NCBI GenBank assembly: GCA_020349865.1
Contig: CP070700.1
Coordinates: forward strand, 2,860,398 to 2,878,195
Origin: Desulfobacteraceae bacterium
GTDB taxonomy: Bacteria > Desulfobacterota > DSM-4660 > Desulfatiglandales > Desulfatiglandaceae
Direction of reading: 5' to 3'
Length of the DNA: 17,798 nt
The notes under the pieces are model-generated. The model was not told where the DNA came from and ran no database searches. It saw only the letters and a list, made by a program, of their open reading frames with translations. A program made the translations under genes and the position numbers. Each line of letters opens with the position of its first letter. Position 1 is the stretch's first letter. Positions 8,852 through 16,277 of the stretch are shown here, in pieces.

Positions 8852-9655
8852 ATGGCTTCAAAACGAAAACCAGAGCTTAAGGTATTGCTCCAGGAAAGGA
8901 GATGGCAGGAGGTCCAGCAGTTCTGCGAGAGTGGGGGAAGGATTGCCATAATACCTGTAGGCAGCGTCGAGCAGCATGGTTTTCATCTTCCTTTGGGAAC
9001 TGATAGTATGGTGGCCATCAGACTCGCAGAAGATGCAGCGGAACGCACAGACGCGATCGTAACTCCCCCCCTTTGGTTTGGCTGGAGCCCGCACCACCTG
9101 GCATTACCGGGCACGATCTCCATAAGACCCCAAATCCTTATTGAAATACTATTTGATGTCCTTAGTTCTCTGGCTACTTATGGCTTTGATCGGTTTGTCA
9201 TTGTCAATGGCCACAGGATCGTGAATATTCCCTGGATTCAAATCTCGGCGGAAAAAGCACAACGAGAGCTGGGGGTGAACGTTGCTATTTTCGACCCGGC
9301 CTACATGTCAAAAGAGATCGCTGAATCAATTGGTTTTGGCGGGGTTGGCCACGCAGAAGAAATAGAGACGTCTCATATGTTGCATATTATGCCGCACTTG
9401 GTCCGGATGGAAAAGGCCACGGACTATGTTATACCTGAAAGAAAGCTATATCATGTTGACCCAAGAACACCTAAGGATACTCTGTGTTATGTCCCCGGTA
9501 CGGCCAAGGATCTAAAGCAAACAGCTAAGGAGTCAGGAGGAACTACTGGAAGGCCAAGCCAGGCAACCCCCGAGAAGGGAAGGAAGTTGCATAAGCACCT
9601 TGTGATGAGATTGATTGAGGTCATTGCTGAATTGAATAAAGGCAATAATCGGTGA
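8852..9655 (+). CDS. Creatininase family metallo-amidohydrolase, substrate unknown
   Basis: The family hydrolyses or deaminates cyclic amides and related compounds using two metal ions (creatinine, formylated pyrimidines, peptide precursors). The protein is 267 aa. Candidate metal ligands E40, H42 and D51 lie in GSVEQHGFHLPLGTD (37-51), with H121 in NGHRIVN (119-125). The usual HAGExETS motif is present as HAEEIETS (167-174), with glutamate replacing glycine at 169. NGHRIVN also departs from both the common NGHGGN and the creatininase NGHYEN patterns, so creatinine should not be assumed as substrate. The start ATG 8852 has only a weak purine stretch upstream. There is no signal peptide, so it acts in the cytoplasm. 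It lies between pxpC and the transporter genes, which suggests it processes the imported compound. Family assignment is secure; substrate is unknown. Confidence 0.88.
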   Translation: MASKRKPELKVLLQERRWQEVQQFCESGGRIAIIPVGSVEQHGFHLPLGTDSMVAIRLAEDAAERTDAIVTPPLWFGWSPHHLALPGTISIRPQILIEILFDVLSSLATYGFDRFVIVNGHRIVNIPWIQISAEKAQRELGVNVAIFDPAYMSKEIAESIGFGGVGHAEEIETSHMLHIMPHLVRMEKATDYVIPERKLYHVDPRTPKDTLCYVPGTAKDLKQTAKESGGTTGRPSQATPEKGRKLHKHLVMRLIEVIAELNKGNNR

Positions 9656-9701
9656 TTGATATACAGACTGGGAATGGATGCAAGTTCCGCTTTAGGAGGC
9701 G

Positions 9702-9763
9702 AAAGGAGGTGATGCGCTGCGCAAATGGACGGTGAGGTAACCGGTCAAGCATTTCAAAAGTAA
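9702..9763 (+). promoter_or_regulatory. Full-length Shine-Dalgarno match with only tiny ORFs downstream
   Basis: AAAGGAGGTGAT (9702-9713) is complementary over 12 nt to the usual 16S rRNA 3' end. A second AGGAGG is at 9694-9699. No proper gene follows: ATG 9712 gives 7 codons and ATG 9725 gives 12 codons (stop 9761-9763). The true livK ribosome-binding site is a separate AGGAGG at 9778-9783. The site may drive a leader peptide or act as a ribosome standby site, or it may be a relic. No promoter was evident in 9656-9788. Confidence 0.35.
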
Positions 9764-9788
9764 ACCAATAAAACAAAAGGAGGCCAAA

Positions 9789-11114
9789 ATGAATGTAAAA
9801 AGAAAAATAACCGGTCGATATCTTTTGAAGGTGACTGTAGGATTGCTTGTCGTTGGTGTAGCTTTGTCTTTAGGCATTGGCATGGCTATAGCTCAACCCA
9901 AAGAGGTGAAGATAGGTGTTATCTATCCTCTTTCCGGTCCAGTTGCACATGCAGGGAAGATGTCCAAGGATGCGGTGTCCCTGTGCGTGGACTACGTCAA
10001 CAACAAATATCCTGACCTGCCCATTCCCATCGGAAAATGGGAAGGGATTCCAGGCCTCAATGGAGCGAAAATAAAACTTATTTTTGCAGATCACAGAGGA
10101 GAGCCAGACAGGGGAGCAGATCTAGCGAAAAAGCTTATCTTGGATGATAAGGTTGTGGGCATTGTTGGATGCTATCATAGCTCGGTCACCAAGACAGTCA
10201 GCACCGTTTGTGAGAAACATAAAATCCCCATGATAAACCCAGAATCCACATCTCCTGTTTTGACTAAGAGAGGCTATAAATGGTTCTTCAGGGCTACCCC
10301 GCACGATAGGATTTTCGTAAGGGACTTTTTCGAGTTCCTCGAGCTTCTTACCCAGGGTAAAGTGCCTGGTGTTAAGGCTGTTCCCAAGGAAGAGATAGAT
10401 GAAATTGGGGCGTGTACTGAGAACACGGAGTGGGGAGCAGGAACCAGAGATGTTATAAAGGAATTTGCCGAAAAGTATGGATATAAGATAGTCTCTGATG
10501 TGTCATATCCTCATGAATCGCCCGATTTGACTGCTGAGGTTAGAAAACTTTTCGCCCCCAAACCAGAGACTCTGATGTTTGCTTCCTACATCTCAGATGC
10601 CATCCTCTTAACAAAGACCATGAAGGAATTTAAGGCAAAAGCGAATATTTTCTGGTCACAAGATGTTGGCTTTTACCAACCAAAATACATGGAGACTTTT
10701 GGTAAGGACACCGAAGGTATACTTAACCGTACCGTGTTCTCTAAGATGCTTTTCGGCGTAAAACCTGTAGCACAGCACATAAACAAGGAATTCAAAAAGA
10801 GGGCCGGCGTGGATTTCATGGGTACTTCTGCCCGGGCATTCACCGGTATGCAGGCGTGGGCTTATGTCCTCAATAAAGCGGGATCCACAGATCCTGAAGC
10901 CATTCGAAAAGCAGCAGAAACAATCGAAATACCCGGCAAAGAGCTGATCGTGCCATGGAAAGGAATCAAATTTGAGAATGTGGGTGGAGAGACAAACCAG
11001 AACACTTGGTCCAGTGGTTTGATCGTACAGTATCAGAACCAACAGCCCGAGATTATCTACCCTCAAGATGTGGCCACGGCCAAGTTCATCTATCCCTGGC
11101 CGGGATTAAAGTAA
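9789..11114 (+). CDS. livK: Periplasmic substrate-binding protein of a Liv-type ABC importer
   Basis: Binds the transported solute in the periplasm and delivers it to the LivHM permease. The protein is 441 aa, type-1 periplasmic binding fold (Leu/Ile/Val-binding family). A Sec signal peptide is clear: basic start MNVKRKITGR, a hydrophobic core to about residue 32, and a likely cleavage after AIA35 before QPKEV. The mature domain opens VKIGVIYPLSGPVAHAGK, with GIVGCYHSSVTKTVSTVCEKHKIP marking the first-lobe ligand region. ATG 9789 follows AGGAGG at 9778-9783. It lacks the lipobox of Gram-positive homologues. The family carries branched-chain amino acids, but also amides, urea and aromatic acids, so the symbol denotes the family and not a proven leucine substrate. 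A strong terminator follows. Confidence 0.93.
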   Translation: MNVKRKITGRYLLKVTVGLLVVGVALSLGIGMAIAQPKEVKIGVIYPLSGPVAHAGKMSKDAVSLCVDYVNNKYPDLPIPIGKWEGIPGLNGAKIKLIFADHRGEPDRGADLAKKLILDDKVVGIVGCYHSSVTKTVSTVCEKHKIPMINPESTSPVLTKRGYKWFFRATPHDRIFVRDFFEFLELLTQGKVPGVKAVPKEEIDEIGACTENTEWGAGTRDVIKEFAEKYGYKIVSDVSYPHESPDLTAEVRKLFAPKPETLMFASYISDAILLTKTMKEFKAKANIFWSQDVGFYQPKYMETFGKDTEGILNRTVFSKMLFGVKPVAQHINKEFKKRAGVDFMGTSARAFTGMQAWAYVLNKAGSTDPEAIRKAAETIEIPGKELIVPWKGIKFENVGGETNQNTWSSGLIVQYQNQQPEIIYPQDVATAKFIYPWPGLK

Positions 11115-11133
11115 AACATTGTAACATTAGATT

Positions 11134-11172
11134 GAAGTTTAGCCATTCATAGGGATGGCTAAACTTCTTTTT
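11134..11172 (+). terminator. Intrinsic terminator between livK and livH
   Basis: A perfect 13-bp stem, GAAGTTTAGCCAT (11134-11146) with ATGGCTAAACTTC (11155-11167), has an 8-nt loop and is followed directly by TTTTT (11168-11172). It sits 20 nt after the livK stop and upstream of livH. In-operon terminators here would make binding-protein mRNA more abundant than permease mRNA and protect its 3' end. Confidence 0.9.
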
Positions 11173-11204
11173 ATTACCTTAATATATCTTTTAAGGACTG
11201 CCTT

Positions 11205-12065
11205 ATGGAAATGCTATTATCAGCGACAATATCCGGGTTGCTCATGGGAATGCTTTTTGCCCTGGTTGCGTTAGGGCTTGCCATCATATTCGGTGTGATG
11301 AATATCGTAAACTTTGCCCATGGCGAATTCCTTATGGTTGGGATGTATACCGCGTTCCTCACCACAACAATCCTGTCCGTTGAGCCACTTTTGACCCTGC
11401 CAATAGCCGCTGTGGTTGGCTTTTTATTGGGCATAGCCTCGTATTATTTGCTGGTCAGACATCTTCTAAAGGGGCCCATGCTCGCCCAATTGTTGGGGAC
11501 CTTTGGCTTGATGATTTTCCTGAGATATCTGGCCATGTGTATTTTTGGGCCTGACTATAAGACCCTGGAACATGGTCTGCTCATTGGTAAAAGCATCAAA
11601 TTGGGATCTTTTGTGCTCAGTTATCCTCGATTAGGGACTGCTGTACTCAGTTTGATAGCCTTTGGAATTATATATTGGTTGATGGAACAGACCCGCCTTG
11701 GAAAGGCATTAAAGGCAACAGCACTGGATGTGGAGGCTGCAAGCTACATGGGCATCAACACTGAAAAGATGAGAGGTCTTGCATGGGGCCTGGGTGGGGC
11801 CACCGTGGGAATTGCCGGAGCCCTGCTTACCAATTTCTACTATGTCTTTCCAACTGTTGGAATTCTTTTTTGTATGATCGCCTTTGCAACAGTGGCACTT
11901 GGAGGTTTTGGTTCTATAAAGGGGTCTTTTGTTGCTGGGTTGATTATGGGGCTGATCATTGACTTAGGAGGGACATATGTAGGCCCTCAACATAAATTTG
12001 CCCTCATTTATCTTACCTTCTTTTTAGTGGTAGCAATAAGACCTAAAGGACTTTTTGGGTGGTGA
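11205..12065 (+). CDS. livH: Liv-type ABC importer permease LivH
   Basis: Inner-membrane permease that pairs with LivM to form the channel. The protein is 286 aa, mostly hydrophobic, with about eight membrane helices by eye. The family N-terminus MNIVNFAHGEFLMVGMYTA is clear at about residues 31-49. A cytoplasmic ATPase-contact loop is around TALDVEAASYMGINTEKMRGLAWGLGG (starting near 172), and the C-terminus ends AIRPKGLFGW, typical of LivH/LivM. ATG 11205 has AAGGA at 11193-11197, just downstream of the terminator, so its expression depends on read-through. The stop TGA overlaps the livM ATG as TGATG. Confidence 0.95.
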   Translation: MEMLLSATISGLLMGMLFALVALGLAIIFGVMNIVNFAHGEFLMVGMYTAFLTTTILSVEPLLTLPIAAVVGFLLGIASYYLLVRHLLKGPMLAQLLGTFGLMIFLRYLAMCIFGPDYKTLEHGLLIGKSIKLGSFVLSYPRLGTAVLSLIAFGIIYWLMEQTRLGKALKATALDVEAASYMGINTEKMRGLAWGLGGATVGIAGALLTNFYYVFPTVGILFCMIAFATVALGGFGSIKGSFVAGLIMGLIIDLGGTYVGPQHKFALIYLTFFLVVAIRPKGLFGW

Positions 12066-13063
12066 TGCAGATTAAAACACTGAAAGACGCACTGTCATTC
12101 GGAGATTTACCTGCCTCGGAGAGGATCGGTTTCATCCTTTTTGTTATCCTCTGTCTTGCCTTTCCCTGGATCATAAAAGGAGGCTTTGCCCAGGCGGTTA
12201 TGATCCAATTTCTCGTTTTTTGCCTGTATGGGCTCGGATGGAATCTCATTGGAGGATATGGTGGACAAGTAGCCCTGGGACAGGCGAAAAATGTTGGAAT
12301 GTCAGCTTACACTGTGGCCTTGCTCATGGTTCGGTGGGATGTCCCGTTTTGGGTATCCACCCCTTTAGGTGTAATAGTGGCAACCGTAGAGTCCTTCATC
12401 CTCGGGTATTTTCTATTCAGGCTTAGAGGCCACTACTTTGCCATTGCCACCATTGCGGTCTCCCTTGTTTGGCAGCAGTTATTTATCAATTGGGATTTTG
12501 TAGGGGGAGCCCGGGGTATAGAGTTACCTTTAAAGGAAACGCCAAACTTTATTTATATGCAGTTCGACTCTCCCATTTACTATCACTATTTTGCCTTCGT
12601 GCTGGTGATGATAGCTATTTTATATATGAATTGGTTCAGGAAATCCAAGCTTGGATATCAATTGCGGGCCATAACTTCAAGCGAAGATGTTGCAGAAAGT
12701 TTAGGCATCAATATCCATTGGGTCAAGGTCAAGGCCTATTGCATTACAGGCATTTTTGCAGGTATGGGGGGAGCCTTCTACACCGTCTACTACAACTATA
12801 TCGACCCCTTCTCGGTAATGCATCTGGAGCTGTCTATAATGATCGCCTTGATGACCATGATAGGTGGCGCAGGCTCCATGTGGGGTCCAATAATCGGTGC
12901 AATGATCCTTATTCCCCTGGATCGTTACCTGGGTGCCTGGCTTGGGGGAAGAGGAATTATCGGGGTGGACTTCATGATTTACGCTTTGATGGTGATGATA
13001 ATATCGGCATATGAACCCAAAGGAATCTGGGGTATAATTGAGAAAGCTCGGAGGAAGAATTAG
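12065..13063 (+). CDS. livM: Liv-type ABC importer permease LivM
   Basis: Second membrane subunit of the importer. With ATG 12065 the protein is 332 aa. I prefer this start to GTG 12059 because it overlaps the livH stop in a TGATG coupling arrangement. It has about nine membrane helices by eye. The family segment GGYGGQVALGQAKNVGMSAYT (starting near residue 63) takes the place of the common GQxSLGHAAFFxIGAY and is somewhat divergent. The ATPase-contact loop ITSSEDVAESLGINIHWVKVKAY and the following GIFAGMGGAFYTVYYNYIDP are well conserved, and the C-terminus is AYEPKGIWGI. The next gene, livG, begins 10 nt after the stop. Confidence 0.94.
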   Translation: MQIKTLKDALSFGDLPASERIGFILFVILCLAFPWIIKGGFAQAVMIQFLVFCLYGLGWNLIGGYGGQVALGQAKNVGMSAYTVALLMVRWDVPFWVSTPLGVIVATVESFILGYFLFRLRGHYFAIATIAVSLVWQQLFINWDFVGGARGIELPLKETPNFIYMQFDSPIYYHYFAFVLVMIAILYMNWFRKSKLGYQLRAITSSEDVAESLGINIHWVKVKAYCITGIFAGMGGAFYTVYYNYIDPFSVMHLELSIMIALMTMIGGAGSMWGPIIGAMILIPLDRYLGAWLGGRGIIGVDFMIYALMVMIISAYEPKGIWGIIEKARRKN

Positions 13064-13073
13064 CAGAGGCACC

Positions 13074-13823
13074 ATGACACTATTGCAACTAATAGATTTA
13101 ACTAAAAATTTTGGCGGTGTGGCAGCGAACAGCCGCATCTCACTTGAAATTGAAAAGGGGGAGATCATCGGGTTGATAGGCCCGAACGGTGCGGGAAAGA
13201 CCACCCTATTCAATTGCATTGTCGGGTATCACAAGCCGGACCGGGGTACGATACGATTCAAAGATAAAAATATCACCGGATTCAAACCCTTCCAGACAAA
13301 TCGCGAGGGAATAGGAAGGACCTTTCAAGTCCTGAGCATTTCAGGAGATCTCACTGTCTTAGAGAATGTCATGATAGGGGCTTTTTGTAAGAACTCCGAC
13401 CGTATAAAAGCAAGGCAATATGCCTCCGAAATACTCAATGTCCTGGAATTGGAGAAGGACGCTGGCGCTCGCCTGACCGAATTGCCTGTAGCCACTCAGA
13501 AACGAATAGGCCTTGCCATGGCCCTTGCTACAAAGCCAGAACTCCTGATGCTTGATGAGGTCGCGTCTGGCCTAAATCCAAAGGAAACGGATGAAATGGT
13601 AGCCCTTCTGCAAAAAATTCATAAGGCAAAGGATCTAACTCTCTTTCTCACAGAACATGTGATGGAAGTCGTCATGCCGATTTCCAAGCGTATCATCGTC
13701 TTGGATGGTGGTCAAAAAATCGCGGAGGGAAGACCCCAAGACATTGCCAACGATGAACGCGTGATCAAGGCCTATTTGGGTGAGAAGTATGTTAAAGGTA
13801 GAAAAAATAGAGGTTCGATATAG
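13074..13823 (+). CDS. livG: Liv-type ABC importer ATPase LivG, with atypical signature motif
   Basis: Cytoplasmic nucleotide-binding subunit. I chose ATG 13074 (AGAGG at 13065-13069), giving MTLLQLIDLTKNFGG and 249 aa; an upstream TTG at 13038 would overlap livM and add 12 unconserved residues. Walker A GPNGAGKTT is at 36-44, the Q-loop RTFQVLS at 82-88, Walker B LLMLDE at 157-162 and the switch histidine is H195. The ABC signature, normally LSxGQ, reads LPVATQ at 137-142, and the residue after Walker B is Val where proline is usual. I recall similar degenerate signatures in one branch of LivG proteins, so this is probably a subfamily trait and not decay. It overlaps livF by 35 nt. Confidence 0.94.
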   Translation: MTLLQLIDLTKNFGGVAANSRISLEIEKGEIIGLIGPNGAGKTTLFNCIVGYHKPDRGTIRFKDKNITGFKPFQTNREGIGRTFQVLSISGDLTVLENVMIGAFCKNSDRIKARQYASEILNVLELEKDAGARLTELPVATQKRIGLAMALATKPELLMLDEVASGLNPKETDEMVALLQKIHKAKDLTLFLTEHVMEVVMPISKRIIVLDGGQKIAEGRPQDIANDERVIKAYLGEKYVKGRKNRGSI

Positions 13824-14493
13824 CGGTGTACCCGTAATCCACGATGTTTCTTTCCAGATTAATGAGGGAGAACTGGTCTCCATTGTCGGAGCTAATGGTG
13901 CAGGCAAAACAACGTTATTAAAGACCTTAGCCGGAACCCTCCACCCTACTAAAGGCAGCATCGAATTTGAGAATGAGGATATCGGCAGAAGTTCTACGGC
14001 CGAGATCGTGAGGAAAGGAATAACCTATGTCCCCGAGGAGAGGCGCATCTTCGGCCCCCTTTCCGTAGAAGAAAACCTGACATTGGGGGCATACATCCTA
14101 AACGACAAGAAAGAGATAGAAAGCCACCTGGACTATGTGTACGGCCTCTTTCCCATTCTTGAGATGAGGCGGAAACAATTAGGGGAAACTCTTAGCGGGG
14201 GAGAACAGCAGATGCTTGCCATTGGGAGAGGATTGATGTCAAGCCCTAAGTTGTTGATGCTGGATGAACCTTCTCTTGGGCTTATGCCTAAACTCGTGGA
14301 TGAGATGCTGGAAGCAGTAGCTAAATTGAAAGATGAGGGGAAGACTATCTTGCTTGTTGAACAGAATGTAAGAGAGGCATTAGAAATGGCTGACAGGGGA
14401 TACGTATTGCAGACAGGTCGTACCGTTTACAATGGAACGGGAGAGGAACTCCTGAAGGCCGATATCGTCAAAAAGGCCTTTTTAGGGATTTGA
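13789..14493 (+). CDS. livF: Liv-type ABC importer ATPase LivF
   Basis: Second ATPase of the importer, forming a heterodimer with LivG. ATG 13789 gives MLKVEKIEVRYSGVPVI and 234 aa; GTG 13780 would add three residues. Walker A GANGAGKTT is at 34-42, the Q-loop/helical region runs through YVPEERRIFGPLSVEENL (80-97), the canonical signature LSGGEQ is at 135-140 and Walker B LLMLDEP at 155-161. The switch position is Gln in LLVEQN (188-193), which is normal for LivF. The start lies inside the end of livG, implying translational coupling. It is the last gene of the rightward cluster. The 49-nt gap to the convergent regulator gene shows no convincing terminator. Confidence 0.96.
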   Translation: MLKVEKIEVRYSGVPVIHDVSFQINEGELVSIVGANGAGKTTLLKTLAGTLHPTKGSIEFENEDIGRSSTAEIVRKGITYVPEERRIFGPLSVEENLTLGAYILNDKKEIESHLDYVYGLFPILEMRRKQLGETLSGGEQQMLAIGRGLMSSPKLLMLDEPSLGLMPKLVDEMLEAVAKLKDEGKTILLVEQNVREALEMADRGYVLQTGRTVYNGTGEELLKADIVKKAFLGI

Positions 14494-14542
14494 TCTGGGC
14501 TTTAACCAATTTTATGGGCCTCTTCCGCTAAGTTTCGTAACG

Positions 14543-15919
14543 TCACAATTCCAGCCCGTATTCCTTGATCTTTGAGATTAGCATTGGCCGGCTTACTTCC
14601 AGGATTTTGGCAGCCTGTGTACGATTCCCACCGGTTAGTTTGAGGGCCTTTTCGATGAGATTACGCTCCATCCATTTAGAAGCCTTTTTAATAGACAGGT
14701 CCTCGTCGGACCCGAGGTAGGGAGGAAGCTTTTGAGTTTGAAGCATATTATCAGGGAGTTCGGCGGGAGAAATCCATCTGCCGGTGGCAAGCAATATGGC
14801 CCTTTCTATTACGTTTTCCAGTTCTCTGACATTGCCTGGCCAGGTGTATTCCATTAAAATAGGCATCGCTTCAGAAGATAGTCCCTCAATATTTTTTTTC
14901 AATTTCTTATTGAAAATATCAATGAAGTAGCCTACAAGCAGGGGAATGTCGCCCCGCCTCTCTCTTAGTGCGGGGAGATGAATGGTCATGACATTAAGCC
15001 GGTAAAAGAGATCCTCGCGGAATCTACCCTCCTCCACCTCCTTATCCAAGGTTTTTGAGGTTGCCGCTATCACCCTGACATCGATTTTCTTAGAGCCAAC
15101 ATCCCCCAGGGGCGTGATTTCTTCTTCCTGTAGAACTCGCAAAAGCTTTACCTGCAAAGACATTGGCATTTCCCCGATCTCATCCAAAAAAATGGTTCCC
15201 CTATCAGCCTCCTCAAAATGACCTTGTTTGTCTTTTACAGCATCCGTGAATGCACCTTTTTTGTATCCGAACAGTTCACTTTCGAGGAGGTTCTCTGGAA
15301 TACCCGCACAGTTAATACTTACCAGAGGCCCGGATTCTCTGGGTCCGTCTGTATGGATGGCCCTGGCAAATAATTCCTTCCCTGTACCGCTTTCTCCGGT
15401 AATAAGCACCGTGGTCTTATGTTCAGCCACCTTGCTAACCAGATCAAAAACATGGGCCATGGCCTCACTTCTGGCAACGATGTTTCTAAACGAGTATTTT
15501 CTTTCAATCTCATCAAGTTTTGTCTTCAGCCTGATGTTTTCTTCTTTGAGGCGTTCTCGTTCTTCGGCCTTTTTCAGGGTCAAAAGGACCTCGTCCTTCT
15601 TGAATGGCTTGGATATATAATCGTAGGCCCCCTCTTTCATGGCCTCCAGTGCCGTTTCAACGGTTCCATAAGCGGACATCATAATATAGGTTTTTTCGGG
15701 GAACTTTTCCTTTGCATTCTCTAAAAGTGTCATTCCGTCCATGCGGGGCATCTTAATATCGCAAAGGACAAAGTCAAAATCGGACCGTTCCATCAACTGA
15801 AGGGCACTGGCACCATCTGCCGCACTTTCAACGCTGTAACCAGCCTTACCCAGCAATACCTTTAACATATGCCGCATGTTTTTTTCATCGTCGATAATAA
15901 GCACACGTTGTTTGGGCAT
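14543..15919 (-). CDS. NtrC-type sigma54-dependent response regulator
   Basis: Activates sigma54 promoters on phosphorylation. I chose ATG 15919 (GGAG 7 nt upstream), giving MPKQRVLIIDDE and 458 aa; the longer reading begins inside the neighbouring inverted-repeat element. The receiver domain covers about 1-120 with acidic pair D10/D11, phosphoacceptor D54 in CDIKMPRMDG, and S82 and K104. The AAA+ domain covers about 148-385 with Walker A GESGTGKE (175-182), Walker B GTIFLDEIGE (241-250) and arginine residues in REDLFYRLNV (301-310). A Fis-type helix-turn-helix is at about 420-458 (GGNRTQAAKILEVSRPML). The sigma54-contact loop reads GAFTDA (222-227) and not the consensus GAFTGA. It pairs with the kinase encoded just upstream. 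Its target promoters are not evident in this window. Confidence 0.95.
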   Translation of the reverse strand: MPKQRVLIIDDEKNMRHMLKVLLGKAGYSVESAADGASALQLMERSDFDFVLCDIKMPRMDGMTLLENAKEKFPEKTYIMMSAYGTVETALEAMKEGAYDYISKPFKKDEVLLTLKKAEERERLKEENIRLKTKLDEIERKYSFRNIVARSEAMAHVFDLVSKVAEHKTTVLITGESGTGKELFARAIHTDGPRESGPLVSINCAGIPENLLESELFGYKKGAFTDAVKDKQGHFEEADRGTIFLDEIGEMPMSLQVKLLRVLQEEEITPLGDVGSKKIDVRVIAATSKTLDKEVEEGRFREDLFYRLNVMTIHLPALRERRGDIPLLVGYFIDIFNKKLKKNIEGLSSEAMPILMEYTWPGNVRELENVIERAILLATGRWISPAELPDNMLQTQKLPPYLGSDEDLSIKKASKWMERNLIEKALKLTGGNRTQAAKILEVSRPMLISKIKEYGLEL

Positions 15920-15952
15920 GTTATTTCTCCAACTCATTGCTCCTTTGAATTT

Positions 15953-16277
15953 TCGTAACACTTTGGCGCTTTGAAAATAGTGCAAAAAGGGCCGCGGGTA
16001 TCTCTTTCAGAAGGGCCGCAAAAAACTGCAGCTCGGCTGAGCTCGCCGCATGCCTCATTCCATTGAACGGCAGATTGGCCTTAAAACTCTGCCCAGTACA
16101 GCCCCATAAGATAGACTCCTTTATAACAGTAGTCCTCTCTGCCTGCTCCATGCCCCTGTACAAGGCCAAGGGGGCGTTCGACGAGCTTTCAAGAATTTGT
16201 GTTGCGACCCTTCTGAAAGAGATATCCACGACCCGATAATCTAATGATAGTTTTTTCAAAGCGTTAAACTGTTACGA
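15953..16277. mobile_element. 325-bp imperfect inverted-repeat (fold-back, MITE-like) element
   Basis: The ends TCGTAACA (15953-15960) and TGTTACGA (16270-16277) are exact reverse complements. The outer arms match over 25 nt with 3 mismatches (15953-15977 against 16253-16277). After a stretch of unequal length a second arm block matches over 33 positions with 4 differences, all transitions (15989-16021 against 16202-16234); its core TATCTCTTTCAGAAGGG is identical. A third inner pair is weaker (16062-16082 against 16162-16182, about 15 of 21), so most of the element can fold on itself. A 9-bp direct repeat AAGGGCCGC (15987-15995, 16011-16019) lies in the left arm. No transposase is present. 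The flanks are T-rich, so any target duplication cannot be resolved. It fills the 352-nt space between kinase and regulator genes and would form a long hairpin in their mRNA. A structured RNA is an alternative. Mobility is inferred. Confidence 0.6.

Noticed and set aside
9655..9690. Sigma70 or sigma54 promoter directly before livK
   Set aside because: TTGATA lacks a usable -10 at the right distance, and the GG...GC pair is 8 nt apart, not 10.
14470..14483. AAAAAGGCCTTTTT palindrome near the end of livF
   Set aside because: It is a perfect palindrome with no loop, lies inside the coding sequence, and has too weak a stem for an intrinsic terminator.
16022..16056. Possible terminator on the minus strand (AGCTC-AGCC-GAGCT then GCAG and T6)
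   Set aside because: The stem is only 5 bp and is separated from the T-run; it is more simply part of the element's secondary structure.
15921..16259. 112-codon open frame on the minus strand between the kinase and regulator genes
   Set aside because: It starts at a TTG with no ribosome-binding site, lies almost wholly inside the inverted-repeat element including both arms, and shows no recognisable protein family. If homologous copies of the element keep this frame open with synonymous changes, it should be reconsidered.
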